From Elmis aenea (lineage: Eukaryota; Arthropoda; Insecta; Coleoptera; Elmidae), in the NCBI GenBank assembly GCA_947652605.1, contig OX393579.1, positions 19,613,674-19,677,673 of the forward strand: 64,000 nucleotides of DNA, given 5' to 3'. How positions within the stretch are numbered: position 1 is the first letter of the stretch; each line of letters starts with the position of its first letter. Shown piece by piece: positions 47,274 to 58,613 of the stretch. A program made the position numbers and the translations under genes. The notes beneath the pieces were generated by a model that worked only from the letters and a program-made list of their open reading frames with translations, did no database searches and was not told the origin of the DNA.

Positions 47274-48785
47274 CAGGGTGTCCCAGATTACATTTCCAGC
47301 ATGGGAATCTCGCTTATTATAAGAGATACAGGTTTGTTTAAATGAGATGAATTATTCCTTGGTATAAGAGGAGCCACAATCAATTTTTAAAAATACAAAA
47401 TTCCTCGTGCTTCAGATGTTATAGCAAAAAATATGAAAATGTCGAATTTCTTTTTTCTCTCATAACTGTTTTGTCTTAATCATTAGAACAATTTTATTTG
47501 TACTTTCTTGAGGTACTTTTTAATGCTGAATGTAACTATTATTTTAGATTATTTTTAACACCTACCATTTTTGAGATATTACCCCCAACTTCAATTTTTC
47601 TTATGGGCCGCGAAGTTGGCTATGAAATAGTTGAATGTGCTTTTTTTTTTCTCTTTAAAATGAGATATTACTTGCTACATTTATTTTTATAAATAAGTCA
47701 CAAAATCAAGAAAAATCGTATTTTACCCATCACTTATCAAGCTATCTATGAAAATAAAAACAATATACAACTAATTAAATGTCAAATGAGAGTTACCATT
47801 TGTCTGCGGTATCATTTATTAGAATTGTTTAGGATTGTTGTGTAATTCGATAGTCTTTTTAGCAAATTTGTTATCATATAATTATGGGCACATTTACAAC
47901 TAATTAAAAATTTTATATGTTGAATTGCTACATTATTTGCAAAAGAAACAGTGTAAAATAAATAATTCTAATTAATTATTGATTTGTTTTGGATTTTTGG
48001 TTGGTTTGTCGAAAAAAACATATTCTTTTAAATTTATTTCCAAATTTTTGTAAATACGCATCCTTCGTTGCCTTTTCTCGGGATATAGCTCTAAGTATAT
48101 TCGCTCAGCTTCTACACAGTTTTTATGGCAAAGAATGTAGCATCTCAACATGTCAAATTTTTCGTTTTTTTTTAAATTTTGCATCATTATAACAATTACC
48201 ACAAAGACTATCGAATTACACAACAATACTAAACAATTCTAATAAATGATACCGCAGACAAATGGTAACTGTCACTTGACATTTAATTAGCTGTTTTTTG
48301 TTTTTATTTTCATAGATAGCTTGATAAGTGATGGGTAAAATACGATTTTTCTTCATTTTGTGACTTATTTCAAAAATAGATGTAGCAAGTAATATCTCAT
48401 TTTAAAAAGAAAAAAAAAGCACATTTAACTATCCCATAGCCAACTTCTCGGCTCATAAGAAAAAATGAAGTTGGGGGTAATATCTCGAAAATGGTAGGTG
48501 TTAAAAATAATCTAAAATAACAGTTACATTCAGGATTAAAAAGTACCTCAAGAAAGTACAAATAAAATTGTTTTAATGATTAAGACAAAACAGTTATGAG
48601 AGAAAAAAGAAATTGGACATTTTCATATTTTTTGCTATAACATCTGAAGCACGAGGAATTTTGTATTTTTAAAAATTGATTGTGGCTCCTCTCATACCAA
48701 GGAATAATTCATCTAATTTAAACAAACCTGTATCTCTTATAATAAGCGAGATCCCCATGCTGGAAATGTAATCTGGGACACCCTG
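47274..48785. mobile_element. Foldback element 3, about 610-bp arms
   Basis: Ends ACAGGGTGTCCCAGATTACA in both directions, flanked by TA (47272-47273 and 48786-48787). The arms, 47274-47890 and 48175-48785, remain highly similar over their whole length. Landmarks include ACCTGTATCTCTTATAATAA, AGTTGGGGGTAATATCTCGA and AAGACTATCGAATTACACAA with their inverted copies. The loop carries a small ORF. A deleted copy of the same family lies inside the MULE at 37425-37615. Confidence 0.93.
47972..48226 (-). CDS. HTH protein fragment in foldback 3 loop
   Basis: An 84-residue minus-strand ORF in the loop and inner right arm. It contains FDMLRCYILCHKNCVEAERI and YLELYPEKRQRRMRIYKNLE. This matches the short helix-turn-helix (DUF4817-like: M-L-x-x-Y-G-x-C-x-x-N-x-x-A-x-x-x-Y-x-E-R-Y-P-x-R-x-x-P) that starts some insect IS630/Tc1-related transposases. 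It ends without a catalytic domain. I infer it is the remnant of the transposase that once mobilised this TA-inserting foldback family. The N-terminal Met-rich part lies in the arm and may not be genuine. Confidence 0.5.
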   Translation of the reverse strand: MLCNSIVFVVIVIMMQNLKKNEKFDMLRCYILCHKNCVEAERIYLELYPEKRQRRMRIYKNLEINLKEYVFFDKPTKNPKQINN

Positions 48786-48921
48786 TATAACAGTTGTTGT
48801 ACTTATTTTCAATAATACGCCAGTTATGAAGGTTTTTACGTTTTTTTTTAAGAAAAACAGTAGGCTGTGAAAACAAAAAAAAAACAATATGTAAAACCCA
48901 AAAATTTCAGGCCTTACCTTG

Positions 48922-49177
48922 CAGTGGTTTCCAACCTGTGGGGCGCGCCCCCCTAGGGGGGCGCGAGGCTATTGCAAGGGGGGCACGCAGCTGTTACAAA
49001 ATATCATTTTTGAATACAAACAAACAAAAACTCTATTTTTACAAAATATGGTATATTGTTTTCTAGCCCATTAAATAATTATTATGAAATTAGATTGTTA
49101 CGAAAAGTGAGGGGGGCGCAAAATTTTTTTTTTTATGAAAAAGGGGGGCGGAGGTACAAAAAGGTTGGAAACCACTG
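48922..49177. mobile_element. hAT MITE (CAGTGGTTTCCAACC family)
   Basis: Ends CAGTGGTTTCCAACCTGTGG and, from the right, CAGTGGTTTCCAACC. The interior has GGGGGGCGC tracts in inverted orientation. The likely TSD is CCTTACCT on the left (two bases away from the TIR) and CCTTAACT on the right. It inserted at the left edge of the piggyBac-like element, duplicating its TTAA. Confidence 0.75.
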
Positions 49178-49183
49178 CCTTAA

Positions 49184-50317
49184 CTCTTACAGGCACATAA
49201 AAAGCAGACATATTTTTGCCCGTGCTGCACACAAAATTAAAAATTATTTATTAACAACGAAACTAAATGCATTTGAAAGAGGATGCAGAATAAAAAAGAA
49301 AAATATATGTTTTAGCATCCTTGTCGGGTTCAGCAACTCCTGGTGAGGTGGTACACCCTATGTACCACTATGCCTGTAATGCGAAATTTTGAGTAGCTTG
49401 ATTTATCACAAATTGTAATATTTTCTTTTATTTTACTTCTTTGTGCGTACAGATTTGTTTGAAAAACTATATTTTCAATAATTTTTTTCGGTTAACAGTA
49501 AACTAAATATTTTATAAGGTGTAGGATCAGTAACTTGATAAACAATATCTGTAGTTCCAGCATAATATTCAAACTGGCCAGAACAGCAGCTAGTCAAAGA
49601 TTCGTCAAGCTGGGTGCCTCCTGAATGTTATTACTTGTATTTTTGTAAAATGACAGTGGCATATTGTTATCAGAATCTGACTAATCAGAATAATTTTGAT
49701 AAGTTTCTAAAGTATCCATTTCTAAATTAACTTCCCTTTCCTTATTTACCTGCTCTGTATCATCTAGTTCACCAATTATAGATTCTTGGTCAGTCGGAAT
49801 ATCTTCAATTTTCGCAAGAAATTAATCCTTTCAATTTAAATGGCAAGTCATCTAAATTGTATAATGATTTTAATAGTGATTATTTGTTTGAATGTTCACA
49901 GTGGTACAAATAACGTACCACCAAATTATTGTCAAATAAACAGAAGAAAAACTTATTTTAAGTATGAAAACAATGTCAAGTGTAAACCATACCACAAGCA
50001 GACAGATTTAACATAAACACAATTATTTTATGTTAAAATTACACTAATTACAACAAATTATTTTTGTACACTTTACTGGGGTCCAAAATACAACTAAAAT
50101 GAGTTGACAGACAATCAATGCAAGCAATTTCTATCGGGTTCTGACCTGCAGCGTAAAGTTACGTTATGTCAGTACATATTGGCATAGGTGGTACAGTTTT
50201 TAAGCGATCGTGCAGAACAGCAGAAATATTAAATTAGGTGGTACAATTTCAGTACCACCATGCAGCATTGGTAACAAAAATGGTGGTACATAACGTGTAC
50301 CACCATGCCTGTAAGAG
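49184..50317. mobile_element. piggyBac-like element, non-autonomous
   Basis: TTAA flanks both sides (49180-49183 and 50318-50321). TIR CTCTTACAGGCA is perfect for 12 bases. Subterminal GGTGGTACA motifs recur at 49347-49375, 50185-50215, 50232-50265 and 50278-50304. On the minus strand, 49830-49690 encodes an acidic stretch (TDQESIIGELDDTEQVNKE) like the N-terminal region of piggyBac transposases. No DDD catalytic core is recognisable. The TIR lacks the usual CCC start, so the assignment is not secure. Confidence 0.5.
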
Positions 50318-50321
50318 TTAA

Positions 50322-51031
50322 AGGGTTAAAATTCACGTGGTACAAGCTATAAAGGTTATTTAATTTGTTTTTCTTATGTTCAAATATTTATAATGTTTAT
50401 CTCAACAACAAATATTTTTTTTTACATACATGGGTAATAACTTTTGTGTTTTCTGTTCAAACAATTGAAGTTTACATTTTTTTACAAAAACAAAAGTCAC
50501 GCACATTGAAATATTCTGAGATACAGTTTATTGAATGTGTATGAAATGATGAAGCTTGACAATAGGTAAAAAACCATATTTTAGCGAAGAGATCATTAAT
50601 AAAGGTTTTGAGAATTGTCGGACATATTACCTGCTTTAAAAAGTATATTTTAGGAGGCGCAAACAATTTAAAAATTCTTTACAAAGTTAGTAACTGGGTG
50701 AACCACCTAGCTTAACTGTACTCTAGTAGTTTTTGAAACTGAACAAATTTTATCACAAATTTTCTTAAAATTTTCAATTAATAGATATAAAAGTATAAAT
50801 AATTTTTTTTTGTTATAGCTTCAATATCAACTGGACTAAAAGGTATTTGATACCAATAATATAATATTTTCATATGTGGCCGGCACAATAAACACCAAAT
50901 AATTTATTTCCACACACTTCTTTAAAATAAAGGACAAAAATCAGTTTTCAGAAAATTTATGAATCTAAAGCACTTTGCTTTGAAATAAAAAAAACTGTCC
51001 TTTATAATAAAGGACGTATGGTCTCTGTACC
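50322..51031. other. Intergenic sequence with hAT-like fragment
   Basis: About 50925-51030 carries two AAAGGAC blocks and GGACGTATGGTC, resembling the terminus of the hAT relic at 14477, but without a bounded partner. Otherwise AT-rich without genes. Confidence 0.35.
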
Positions 51032-51033
51032 TA

Positions 51034-51790
51034 CAGTGTGACCCATTTCAAAGCTGATCAACCCTATAAAAAGTTTATTTATGGTCCGATTTTCATGACT
51101 TTTTTTTTACGATAAACCATCAAAAACTGTACTTTGGCACCCTATTTTAAAATTCAGTTTACACTCACAAAGCCTACTATACTTAATTTTTTTCGATGTC
51201 AAAATTTGTTTAGCGATTTTCTAAATCTAAAATCTGACTACACCACTGGATTCAAGATGCCCTGGAATGGGTTTGTACCAAATTTCATTTTAAAAATATA
51301 TTCCTTTTTTTTCTGTATTTTTCTTGTAAATTTAGTTGTTCGCCCATCGAAAATTCAATCAGTTGCGATTTTAATACTGATACGGATTAATTGTTGCTTA
51401 TTTAATGATCTTACGTCAAATAATTTTTTTTTATGGCAACACCAACTTTTATTTTTTACATAGCATTAAACACGGCGTTGCCAATTTAATCACAAATATT
51501 GAATTAATAATAAATACTTTTTCATGAAATTTGGTACAAACCCATTTAAGGCAATTCTGATCCAATGGTAATGGTGTAGTAAGATTTTAGATTTTAAAAA
51601 AACACTAAACAAATTTTGCCAATTTTGACGTCGAAAAAAATCATAGTAGGCTTATTGAGTGTAAACTGAGTTTTAAAATATGATGCCAAAGTACAGTTTT
51701 TGATGCTTTATCGTTTAAAAAAAGTTCATTGAAATCGGACTATAAATAAACTTTTTATAGGGGTGATCCCCTTTGAAATGGGTTACACTG
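51034..51790. mobile_element. Foldback element 5 (ACAGTGTGACCC ends)
   Basis: Ends CAGTGTGACCCATTTCAAAG and, from the right, CAGTGTAACCCATTTCAAAG, flanked by TA. Arms of about 255-265 bases (51034-51290 and 51525-51790) share GTACTTTGGCA, GTTTACACTCA and AATTTGGTACAAACCCAT landmarks in inverted order. The loop is about 235 bases and AT-rich. No protein is recognised. Confidence 0.9.
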
Positions 51791-51792
51791 TA

Positions 51793-52904
51793 TATCACAT
51801 GTAATTATCATTTTTTAAATTGAATCGTCAAAAAAAATTGAGCTAAGAAAGAAAGACTATGGCATAACTCGTTTCTAGGACTGAGTCTCCAATGTAACAC
51901 TCGAATGTTTTTATAAAAAATTACAAAAATTATTATTATTCGCTACAATTAATCAAGGAGCTTTTAAGTATTACACATAATTTTACTAAATTTTTTAGTA
52001 AAAAGTTAAAACAGTTGAAGTTTGAAGTCATATTATGTAAGTACATGCACGTACACACAATTTATTAAACTTCGCCTTCTGAATTCCCTGAAACTTTAAA
52101 ATAAAAAAGCAGTCACGAATTTTTGCAATTTGAATTATCCGGAAATATGTTCATGGATAAGAGAGGTAATAAAAATGAAAATATAACAAATTCTTTTCCC
52201 AAAACTCGAGGGAGGCTTGTTCACGTTGTATATATAAGGGTTGATACCCGAAGCAAACAATCAGAAGCCATTTAATGGTTGCTTGAAAATGCAAAGTGTA
52301 ATATCGCCTAAATAATAAATAGCTAGCGTAGCGATAATATTAGAGCATCAAACACGACGAACAGCACCAATGGCACCTACGAGGATAGAATCGTCAATTA
52401 TTCAGCTTTAAAGCGCTGCTACTGCCCGAACTCCATTTAATATGAATAGACTCACATGGCCCAATATTCAGCCAGTTTAAAACAGCCGCAAAAACTGTTT
52501 ATAAGTTGATGGGATTCCTTTAAATTTTTAAGTACCACTTTTCCTGAGTCGTCTTTGCAATTAAGGGATTGAGAAAGTTAAGGGTGATGAAATTACGCGG
52601 CATTTAATTAAGGTCGAAAATCTTTCTTTATCCGAAAAAACCGAGCGATAAAAATCTGGAATAAAACCAAGATAAAAGGAAAAACAAAATCCCGGAAAAT
52701 ATAGCTCGTACTGCTACAGAATTAAAGATGTAAATTTTTTCATCGTTTCAAAATACATTAAACATAATCTACATATTATGCTTTTTCGTTACAGTATGCG
52801 ACGGTACACGGTTATCGACATAGTAATTGTCTTTATTTGTTCTGAATATCCAAAAAGGCGTAGAACATGTCACAATACTGATAATACACACATTTACGCA
52901 TATA
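51793..52904. other. Intergenic, partly higher complexity
   Basis: About 52200-52700 is less repetitive, with no stable ORF or TIR. It includes TATATATAAGGG at about 52208 and GCTAGCGTAGCG at about 52322. No function can be assigned. Confidence 0.3.
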
Positions 52905-53077
52905 TACAGGGTGTGTAAAAATTGGCGAAAGCGCTACACGTGGCGATGTTCTTCGTAAAATTCCAAGTCGAAAATCTTGATACGAAAATGTTGTACCATG
53001 CTTGCTGTGTTTGCAAGAGGTCCTCAAAGTTTTGACATTTAGTCCTTTAATAAGCGTTTTTATTTAATACTTGCAAA

Positions 53078-55658
53078 CAGGGTTGATAAAAATCATGATT
53101 TTTTTAAAAAAATCAAAAAAATCGATTTATTTGATTTAAATCAGATTTTTTTTAAATTAAATCAAATGTTCATATTTGCATGCTATTTCTGTTTTGTGCT
53201 AATATATTTAATAACCAATATATTTAATTCATTGGAGAATTTTTGTTAAAATAAAAAATTAAATATAATGAATAAAAATTTCGAAAAAAATCAGTGCTAA
53301 ATAGTGATGTTATATATAATTAAGTCTTTGTCTTAACAAGCAATAAACAGTATGATTATATTTATATTTCAAAGTGTAGTATATGATCTACAAAACCATG
53401 CTTGCTATTCATCATCAACTATATGTGACCTGTGATCGAATTCTATGCCTGAAAATACTTGTCTAAACATGCAAATGCAGTTTTGTATGTAAGGGTATCC
53501 CAGATTCTGTTATTCAGTTCATTTTAGTTAGCAAACGTGTACACATCACATAAATAAACGCAACATAATGTCAGGAAGGAAAAGGGATAGTGTTTGGCAA
53601 CATTTTATAGAAAAATCAAACAAATTGAAAGGGAAAGCTGGGAGCAGAGCAGTTTGTAAATATTGCAAAGAAGAAATACAAGGTCTGGTACAAAGATTAA
53701 AAGCACACCGTGAAAAATGTCAGAAGAAACAAATGCATATGAATGAAGTTACTGAATGTAATACAGAAGATACTGACACAGATTCTAATACTACCACCAT
53801 AGAAACAAGTCAACCGAAAGAGTTTTTTGATCCACAACCTAGAACGTCTAGAATGGATACAAATACAAATATAAGCTCACCACCTGCTAAAAAAAAAAAG
53901 AAATGACTAAAAATTTATTAATGAAATCATTTGTAGTGCGTACTTCTAACGAGTTAAAGAAAAATCTTGATAGACAAATCGCAAAAGCTATTTATGCGAC
54001 AAATAGTAGTTTCAGATGTATCGAACAACCAGAAGTGATAAAAGCAATCGAAATGTTACGGCCAGGTTATTCACCACCTTCTAGGTTCGCTGTATCTTCA
54101 ACATTATTAAATGAAGTGTACATGAAAGAAAAAGAAAAATGTCTTGCAAAATTAACAAATAGTTCGGTTTGCCTTTCCTTAGATGGTTGGTCAAATGTAC
54201 ATAACGAACCGATAATTTGCGCTACTGTAACAACAGATTATGGATCAACCTTCCTCCTTGAAAGTATAGATACATCAGGACATGCACATACAGCCGATTA
54301 TTTAACAAGTATAGCAATCAGTTTAATAAATAAGTGCAAAACTCAATATAATTGTGCAGTTTCAAGTTTCGTTACAGATAATGCAGCTAATATGAGCAAA
54401 ATGAGAGAAAACATTAAAAATGAAGTAACCGATGTAAATGTGATAACCTATGGATGTTCAGCACACATTCTAAATTTACTTTCCAAGGACTTGCAGATAC
54501 GCGATATTAAAGAAAATGTTGTGCATGTTGTTAAGTATTTCCGTAATAATCATTTGGCAAGTGCTAAATATAAAGCTGCCGGAGGTAAGGCGTTAATATT
54601 GCCTGAAGACTAAGATGGAATACTCTTGCAGATTGCTTGGAAATATTTACACAAGAATGGCAGAAATTGTTACAAATTTGTGAAGAGAACAAAGACCAAA
54701 TTGATTCTTTAATATTCCAAAAGGTGTCTAACATTAAACTGAAACGATCGGTAGAAGATTTTTTAAAAATAATAAAACCAATTTCCGTAACTTCAGACAA
54801 ATTACAAAGAACAGATGCATTTTTAGCTGATGCTGTAGAAGCATGGAAAGAACTTGAGGCTGTTTTTGATGATACTATTACATTAAATATTAAACAAATG
54901 GCTGCATTTCAAAAACGATATGCTCAAGCTTTGACACCGTACCATTTTTTGGCTTATTTATTAGACCCTAGAAAAACAAAATTTCCTTTAAAATATAATG
55001 AAAAAGACGCAGCTTTAAAAGTAGCAGCAGAAAGTTACCCACACAGTGGTTTATTACCCATAATAATAAAATTTGAAGCTAAATCTGATCCATTTAAATC
55101 TGTTATGTTTAGTGAGGAAATTATTAATAATGTTACTCCAATACAGTGGTGGAAATCACAAAAAGATGTTTCCGATATTAATAAAGTGTTGCCAATATTA
55201 ACACAACTAATGTGCAGTGTAACTTCTTCGGCCTCAGTTGAAAGAATTTTTTCAACATTTGGATTGGTCCATTCGACAATAAGAAATAAACTGGGAACTG
55301 AAAAGGCTGCAAAACTGATATTTTTATTCCAACATTACAATACCAAAAATTTATAAATGTATATTATTATATATTATTTTAAATGAATTACGTTTCGTTA
55401 CGTTACGTATAAGTATGTATTTAATACGTATATACATATAAGAACTGTTGTTTTTTTTTTAAATACTTATATACATAAATACCATATACCTAATGTTTTT
55501 TTTATTTGAGAAAATAAAATTTTGTTTTGTTATAAATGTTTTATTACCTACTCATATAATAAGTGATTTAAATTGATGTTTTTTTTTCACTTGATTTAAA
55601 TCGTGATTTAAATCAATTTTTTTAAAAAAATCGCTTGATTTAAATCTGCTCAACCCTG
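53078..55658 (+). mobile_element. hAT transposon, nearly intact (2581 bp)
   Basis: Ends CAGGGTTGATAAAAATCATG and, from the right, CAGGGTTGAGCAGATTTAAA. It is flanked by a perfect 8-bp TSD CTTGCAAA (53070-53077 and 55659-55666). Subterminal ATTTAAATC/AAATCG repeats lie at both ends. It carries a BED-finger transposase gene with few disruptions, so this is the youngest-looking DNA transposon in the window. Confidence 0.95.
53568..55356 (+). pseudogene. hAT transposase with BED finger, two frameshifts
   Basis: Residues 1-54 form a BED-type zinc finger: VWQHFIEK, then C30-x2-C33 and H47-x3-C51. An acidic, Ser/Thr-rich linker ends in a poly-lysine run. A one-base frame change in the A-run at about 53890-53901 separates this from MTKNLLMKSFV onward, which overlaps it at 53903. 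The catalytic part has CLSLDGWSN (first Asp), SSFVTDNAANM (second Asp) and CSAHILNLLSKDL. A second frame change near 54605 separates LPED from RWNTLADCLE. The last piece, to the stop at 55356, has FLAYLLDPR and ends in the hAT dimerisation motif SSASVERIFSTFG (catalytic Glu). About 690 residues in total, normal for hAT. Only the two frame changes interrupt it; the A-run change could also be a sequencing error. Confidence 0.9.
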
Positions 55659-56117
55659 CTTGCAAATGAAAAAGCTGCAATTTTTAATAAAAATAAATTT
55701 CGAATAGTATTTTTTCCTAGATATTGTGTTATTCCTTTCAAAAATTGGTGTTGAAAATATGTAAATCACTGATTTGAATAAAAATAATACATATGGCAAC
55801 ATTGTCATTAGCTATCATCTCTGTTTTTCTCTTAATTATTTCTAGTTTGTGTTTTACGATACCCAAAAGTTTGCAGCTATGTTTACGAACTGAAGGCTTT
55901 CACGAACAAAAATTGTAAATATCTAAGTAATAATTGCTGATAAAAAAAATTCCAAACGCACATCAATGTATGCAATGTTGCCAATTTTTTTTTCTTTAAA
56001 TGGTTCCTGAGGCCATAGGAAGCATGGTACAACATTTTTGTATCAAGATTTTCGACTTAGAATTTTACGAAGAACATCGTCACGTATAGCGCTTCCGCCA
56101 ATTTATACGCACCCTGT

Positions 56118-57290
56118 ATAGTATACAACACAAAATTATATTTACTTAAAGAGTTTTTAAAGTAAGCGTCATTAAGATATTCACCAACTCCATAGTAAGC
56201 TTTAGAAATTAGAACATTTCTTAATCTTTTCTTCAAGTCGGGGGTGGGTAGATTTTTTATACAATCGGGCTTCAGATTTTTTTTTTGCCGAATTTAGCTG
56301 CTTGGTTTCTTATATTCACTTCTAACAGATCAACATTATTTCTTACGAAAAGGATGGCTTCGAGAATGAATAGACCGTAAAAAGTTAATATTTCTTCTTT
56401 ACAGTGATCTCGGTAGTTTAGACCAAAAATAGTTCTTATACATCCCTTTTGTTTATAATAAAGAGGCGTTCAGAGTCACTAGCGTTACCCCAAAAAATTA
56501 CAGCATAGCGTAACCTAGATTCAATATATGCATGTTATGCAGTTTTGGCCGCGTTTGTACTGATCAATTTTTTTAGGTCCTTTGGTGCGAAAGGATACCG
56601 TGGCCAGGCTTTGTGACAGGCGTTCGATGTGGTATGACCAGTCCAGTCTAGAGTCAATACATAAACCAAGAAATGATATTTTATTAACAACATTTATAGT
56701 TGTGGAATTATTTTGAACTTTTAAGTCGAAAGTTATTTTACTTTGTGAAAATTTTATTACTTAAGTTTTATTGACGTTTAAGGTTAAATTGTTTAATGTG
56801 AACTAATGTTGGAGTTGGCCTAAGCAGTCAAAGAGTTTTTGTTCAGAATTTTTGGAAACCGAGTCACTAATAATAGCAGATTTGTCATCGGCAAATTGTA
56901 TAAGGGGAGTTTTGGTAACATCTGGAAGATCATTAGTGTACAGTATGAATAAAAGTGGGCCTAAGATTGATCTTTGTGGGACTCCTTTTTTTGATTTTTT
57001 TTTGTTAGACTTTAGAAATCTACCTGACGAGTCTTTTCCGACAACATATTGGTTTCTTTTCGAGAGATATGATTTTATAAGGTTATGGGCGGTCCCTCGT
57101 ATACCATAGTGTTCTAATTTCGTTAGCAGTATCCTGTGGTCAACACTATCGAAAGCTTTTGAGAGATCAACACACATGACCATTGTGTGTTCGTCTTTAT
57201 TACTTGATTCTTTATTTTTTTTTAAGGGCAATTTATTTTTCGTGTTATCAAAAAAAAACATTAGTTAGATCCTACAACTATATCTCTTTT
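56118..57290 (-). mobile_element. Jockey/CR1-like LINE, 5'-truncated
   Basis: The minus strand from 57290 to about 56130 carries the second half of a non-LTR RT. It abuts the right end of foldback 4 at the TA. No poly-A tail is obvious; the 3' end reads into AT-rich sequence. Truncation at about 57290 follows a poly-T/A tract. Confidence 0.8.
56160..57261 (-). pseudogene. LINE reverse transcriptase, partial and frameshifted
   Basis: The open part (57261 to 56803) reads [20 protein letters not shown] (RT motif A region, Asp kept), then [18 protein letters not shown] and [20 protein letters not shown] (motif B), with [10 protein letters not shown] (motif C, catalytic ADD). After a frame change the thumb and C-terminal region follow: INVVNKISFLGLCIDSRLDW, YKQKGCIRTIFGLNYRDHCK and FVRNNVDLLE. 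These motifs belong to Jockey/CR1/L2-group LINEs. The 5' endonuclease and ORF1 are missing. The RT active site is intact, but the frame is broken after it. Confidence 0.88.
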
Positions 57291-57299
57291 AGAAATTTT

Positions 57300-58610
57300 T
57301 AATGTAGTCATCAAATCGTTGGAGATGAAGCAGCGACAACCATGGTGACTTATATGCTTTTAACCAGGAACCATTAAAACCATAACCATAGATTAATAAA
57401 TAAAAAAAATTAATTAAATTAACAAAACATCTACCTACAAAAAGTCATTTATCTACATTTCTTCAAATTTCAGAAATAAATTGAAAACCATTCCCCTTTA
57501 TAGGGGTGTAACTCTGAAAGAAGACGTTTAAGGAAAAAAATTAAATGAATTCTCCACTTAATTTTTGATAAGAAATTACCATTCGAAGTTTTTCGCAATA
57601 TTTATGAATCACCCTGTATATAGACACATACATACGTTCATTTAGACAATATTTGGGGGCGCCCAAATTTTCTTTGCCTAGGGGCGTCAGATACCCTTAC
57701 GCCGGCCCTGGTTACAGATATTTGAGAGTTGGTTTTGTTCAATTCTTGCGAAAATACGCATTAAAATACCAAAATAAACACCTCCTTATGTATTAAATAA
57801 CATGCGTTGGCTGCATAAGTATGTATTTATTTTGTATGTTTTTAAAAACTCTCTATTTGACGTTGCTTTTTACACAAAGCTGGGAAAACTTGATTTATTT
57901 ATTAAACTAAACGCCTTAGATGTTAGTTAATGGAACACTTTTTTTGTAAGACCAAGTTGTAATTCGAGAATAATTACTTAAGCAGCTTCGTGTTTTTATT
58001 ACTTCTTATTTAACAAGTTGTTTTGAACTTAATCATCGAAATAAACAAGATTCGCTAGAGGTGATATTTCTAAATACATCGTTAGCACAAAAACTGTACC
58101 AAAATAGTCACAAAAAGGTGTCCAATAAAAAATCCCACCCACTTTCAGCCGCACAATACACGCGATTATGTGTGTGGTGTTGTCACGATTAAGCGGAGGA
58201 GTTTAGGGAAGATCACTATTAATTTTATTTGGCCGACACTTTACAGGGCATTAATGAAGTCCCTAGTGTAATATTGTCGCCGCGTCATATTTTAGACCGA
58301 GCCCGCGGGGACGACATGTCACTCGATAAATTGGTTCGATGCCAGTTATACTAAGATTGTGGTTATTTGATACGCAGATGTACCATGTAGATATTAAGTG
58401 TTCTATGTGACTAACTCATATGCAACTTGTTATAACGTATTACGTATCATACGTTTATTGCCGTTTTGATGGCTCATACTTGGACTCGTACTTACAATGT
58501 GCGCTAGGTTATAAATTTGGTATTTAAAGAGCGCATGATTGCAAAAAAAAACACATATTTTGACTTATTTAATCGGACAAAATTAAGCGTAAAATGGTTG
58601 TTTAATAAAT
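57300..58610. other. Intergenic; one MITE end and a GC-richer block
   Basis: CACCCTGTATATAG at about 57609 is an isolated ACAGGGTG end. GGGGGCGCCC and GCCGGCCCTGG at 57655-57712 are one end of the CAGGGCCGG MITE family seen at 25614. About 58140-58345 is clearly GC-richer than its surroundings, without an ORF; function unknown. Confidence 0.4.
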
Positions 58611-58613
58611 ATA

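Larger units (their letters stand above)
52907..56116. mobile_element. Foldback element 4 (ACAGGGTGTGTAAAAATTGG), interrupted by hAT
   Basis: Ends ACAGGGTGTGTAAAAATTGG and, from the right, ACAGGGTGCGTATAAATTGG, flanked by TA. Inverted arms of about 105 bases (52907-53012 and 56010-56116) share GGCGAAAGCGCTACACGT-like and CAAGATTTTCGACTT motifs. The hAT at 53078-55658 inserted into it; without the hAT the element is about 620 bp. Confidence 0.88.
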
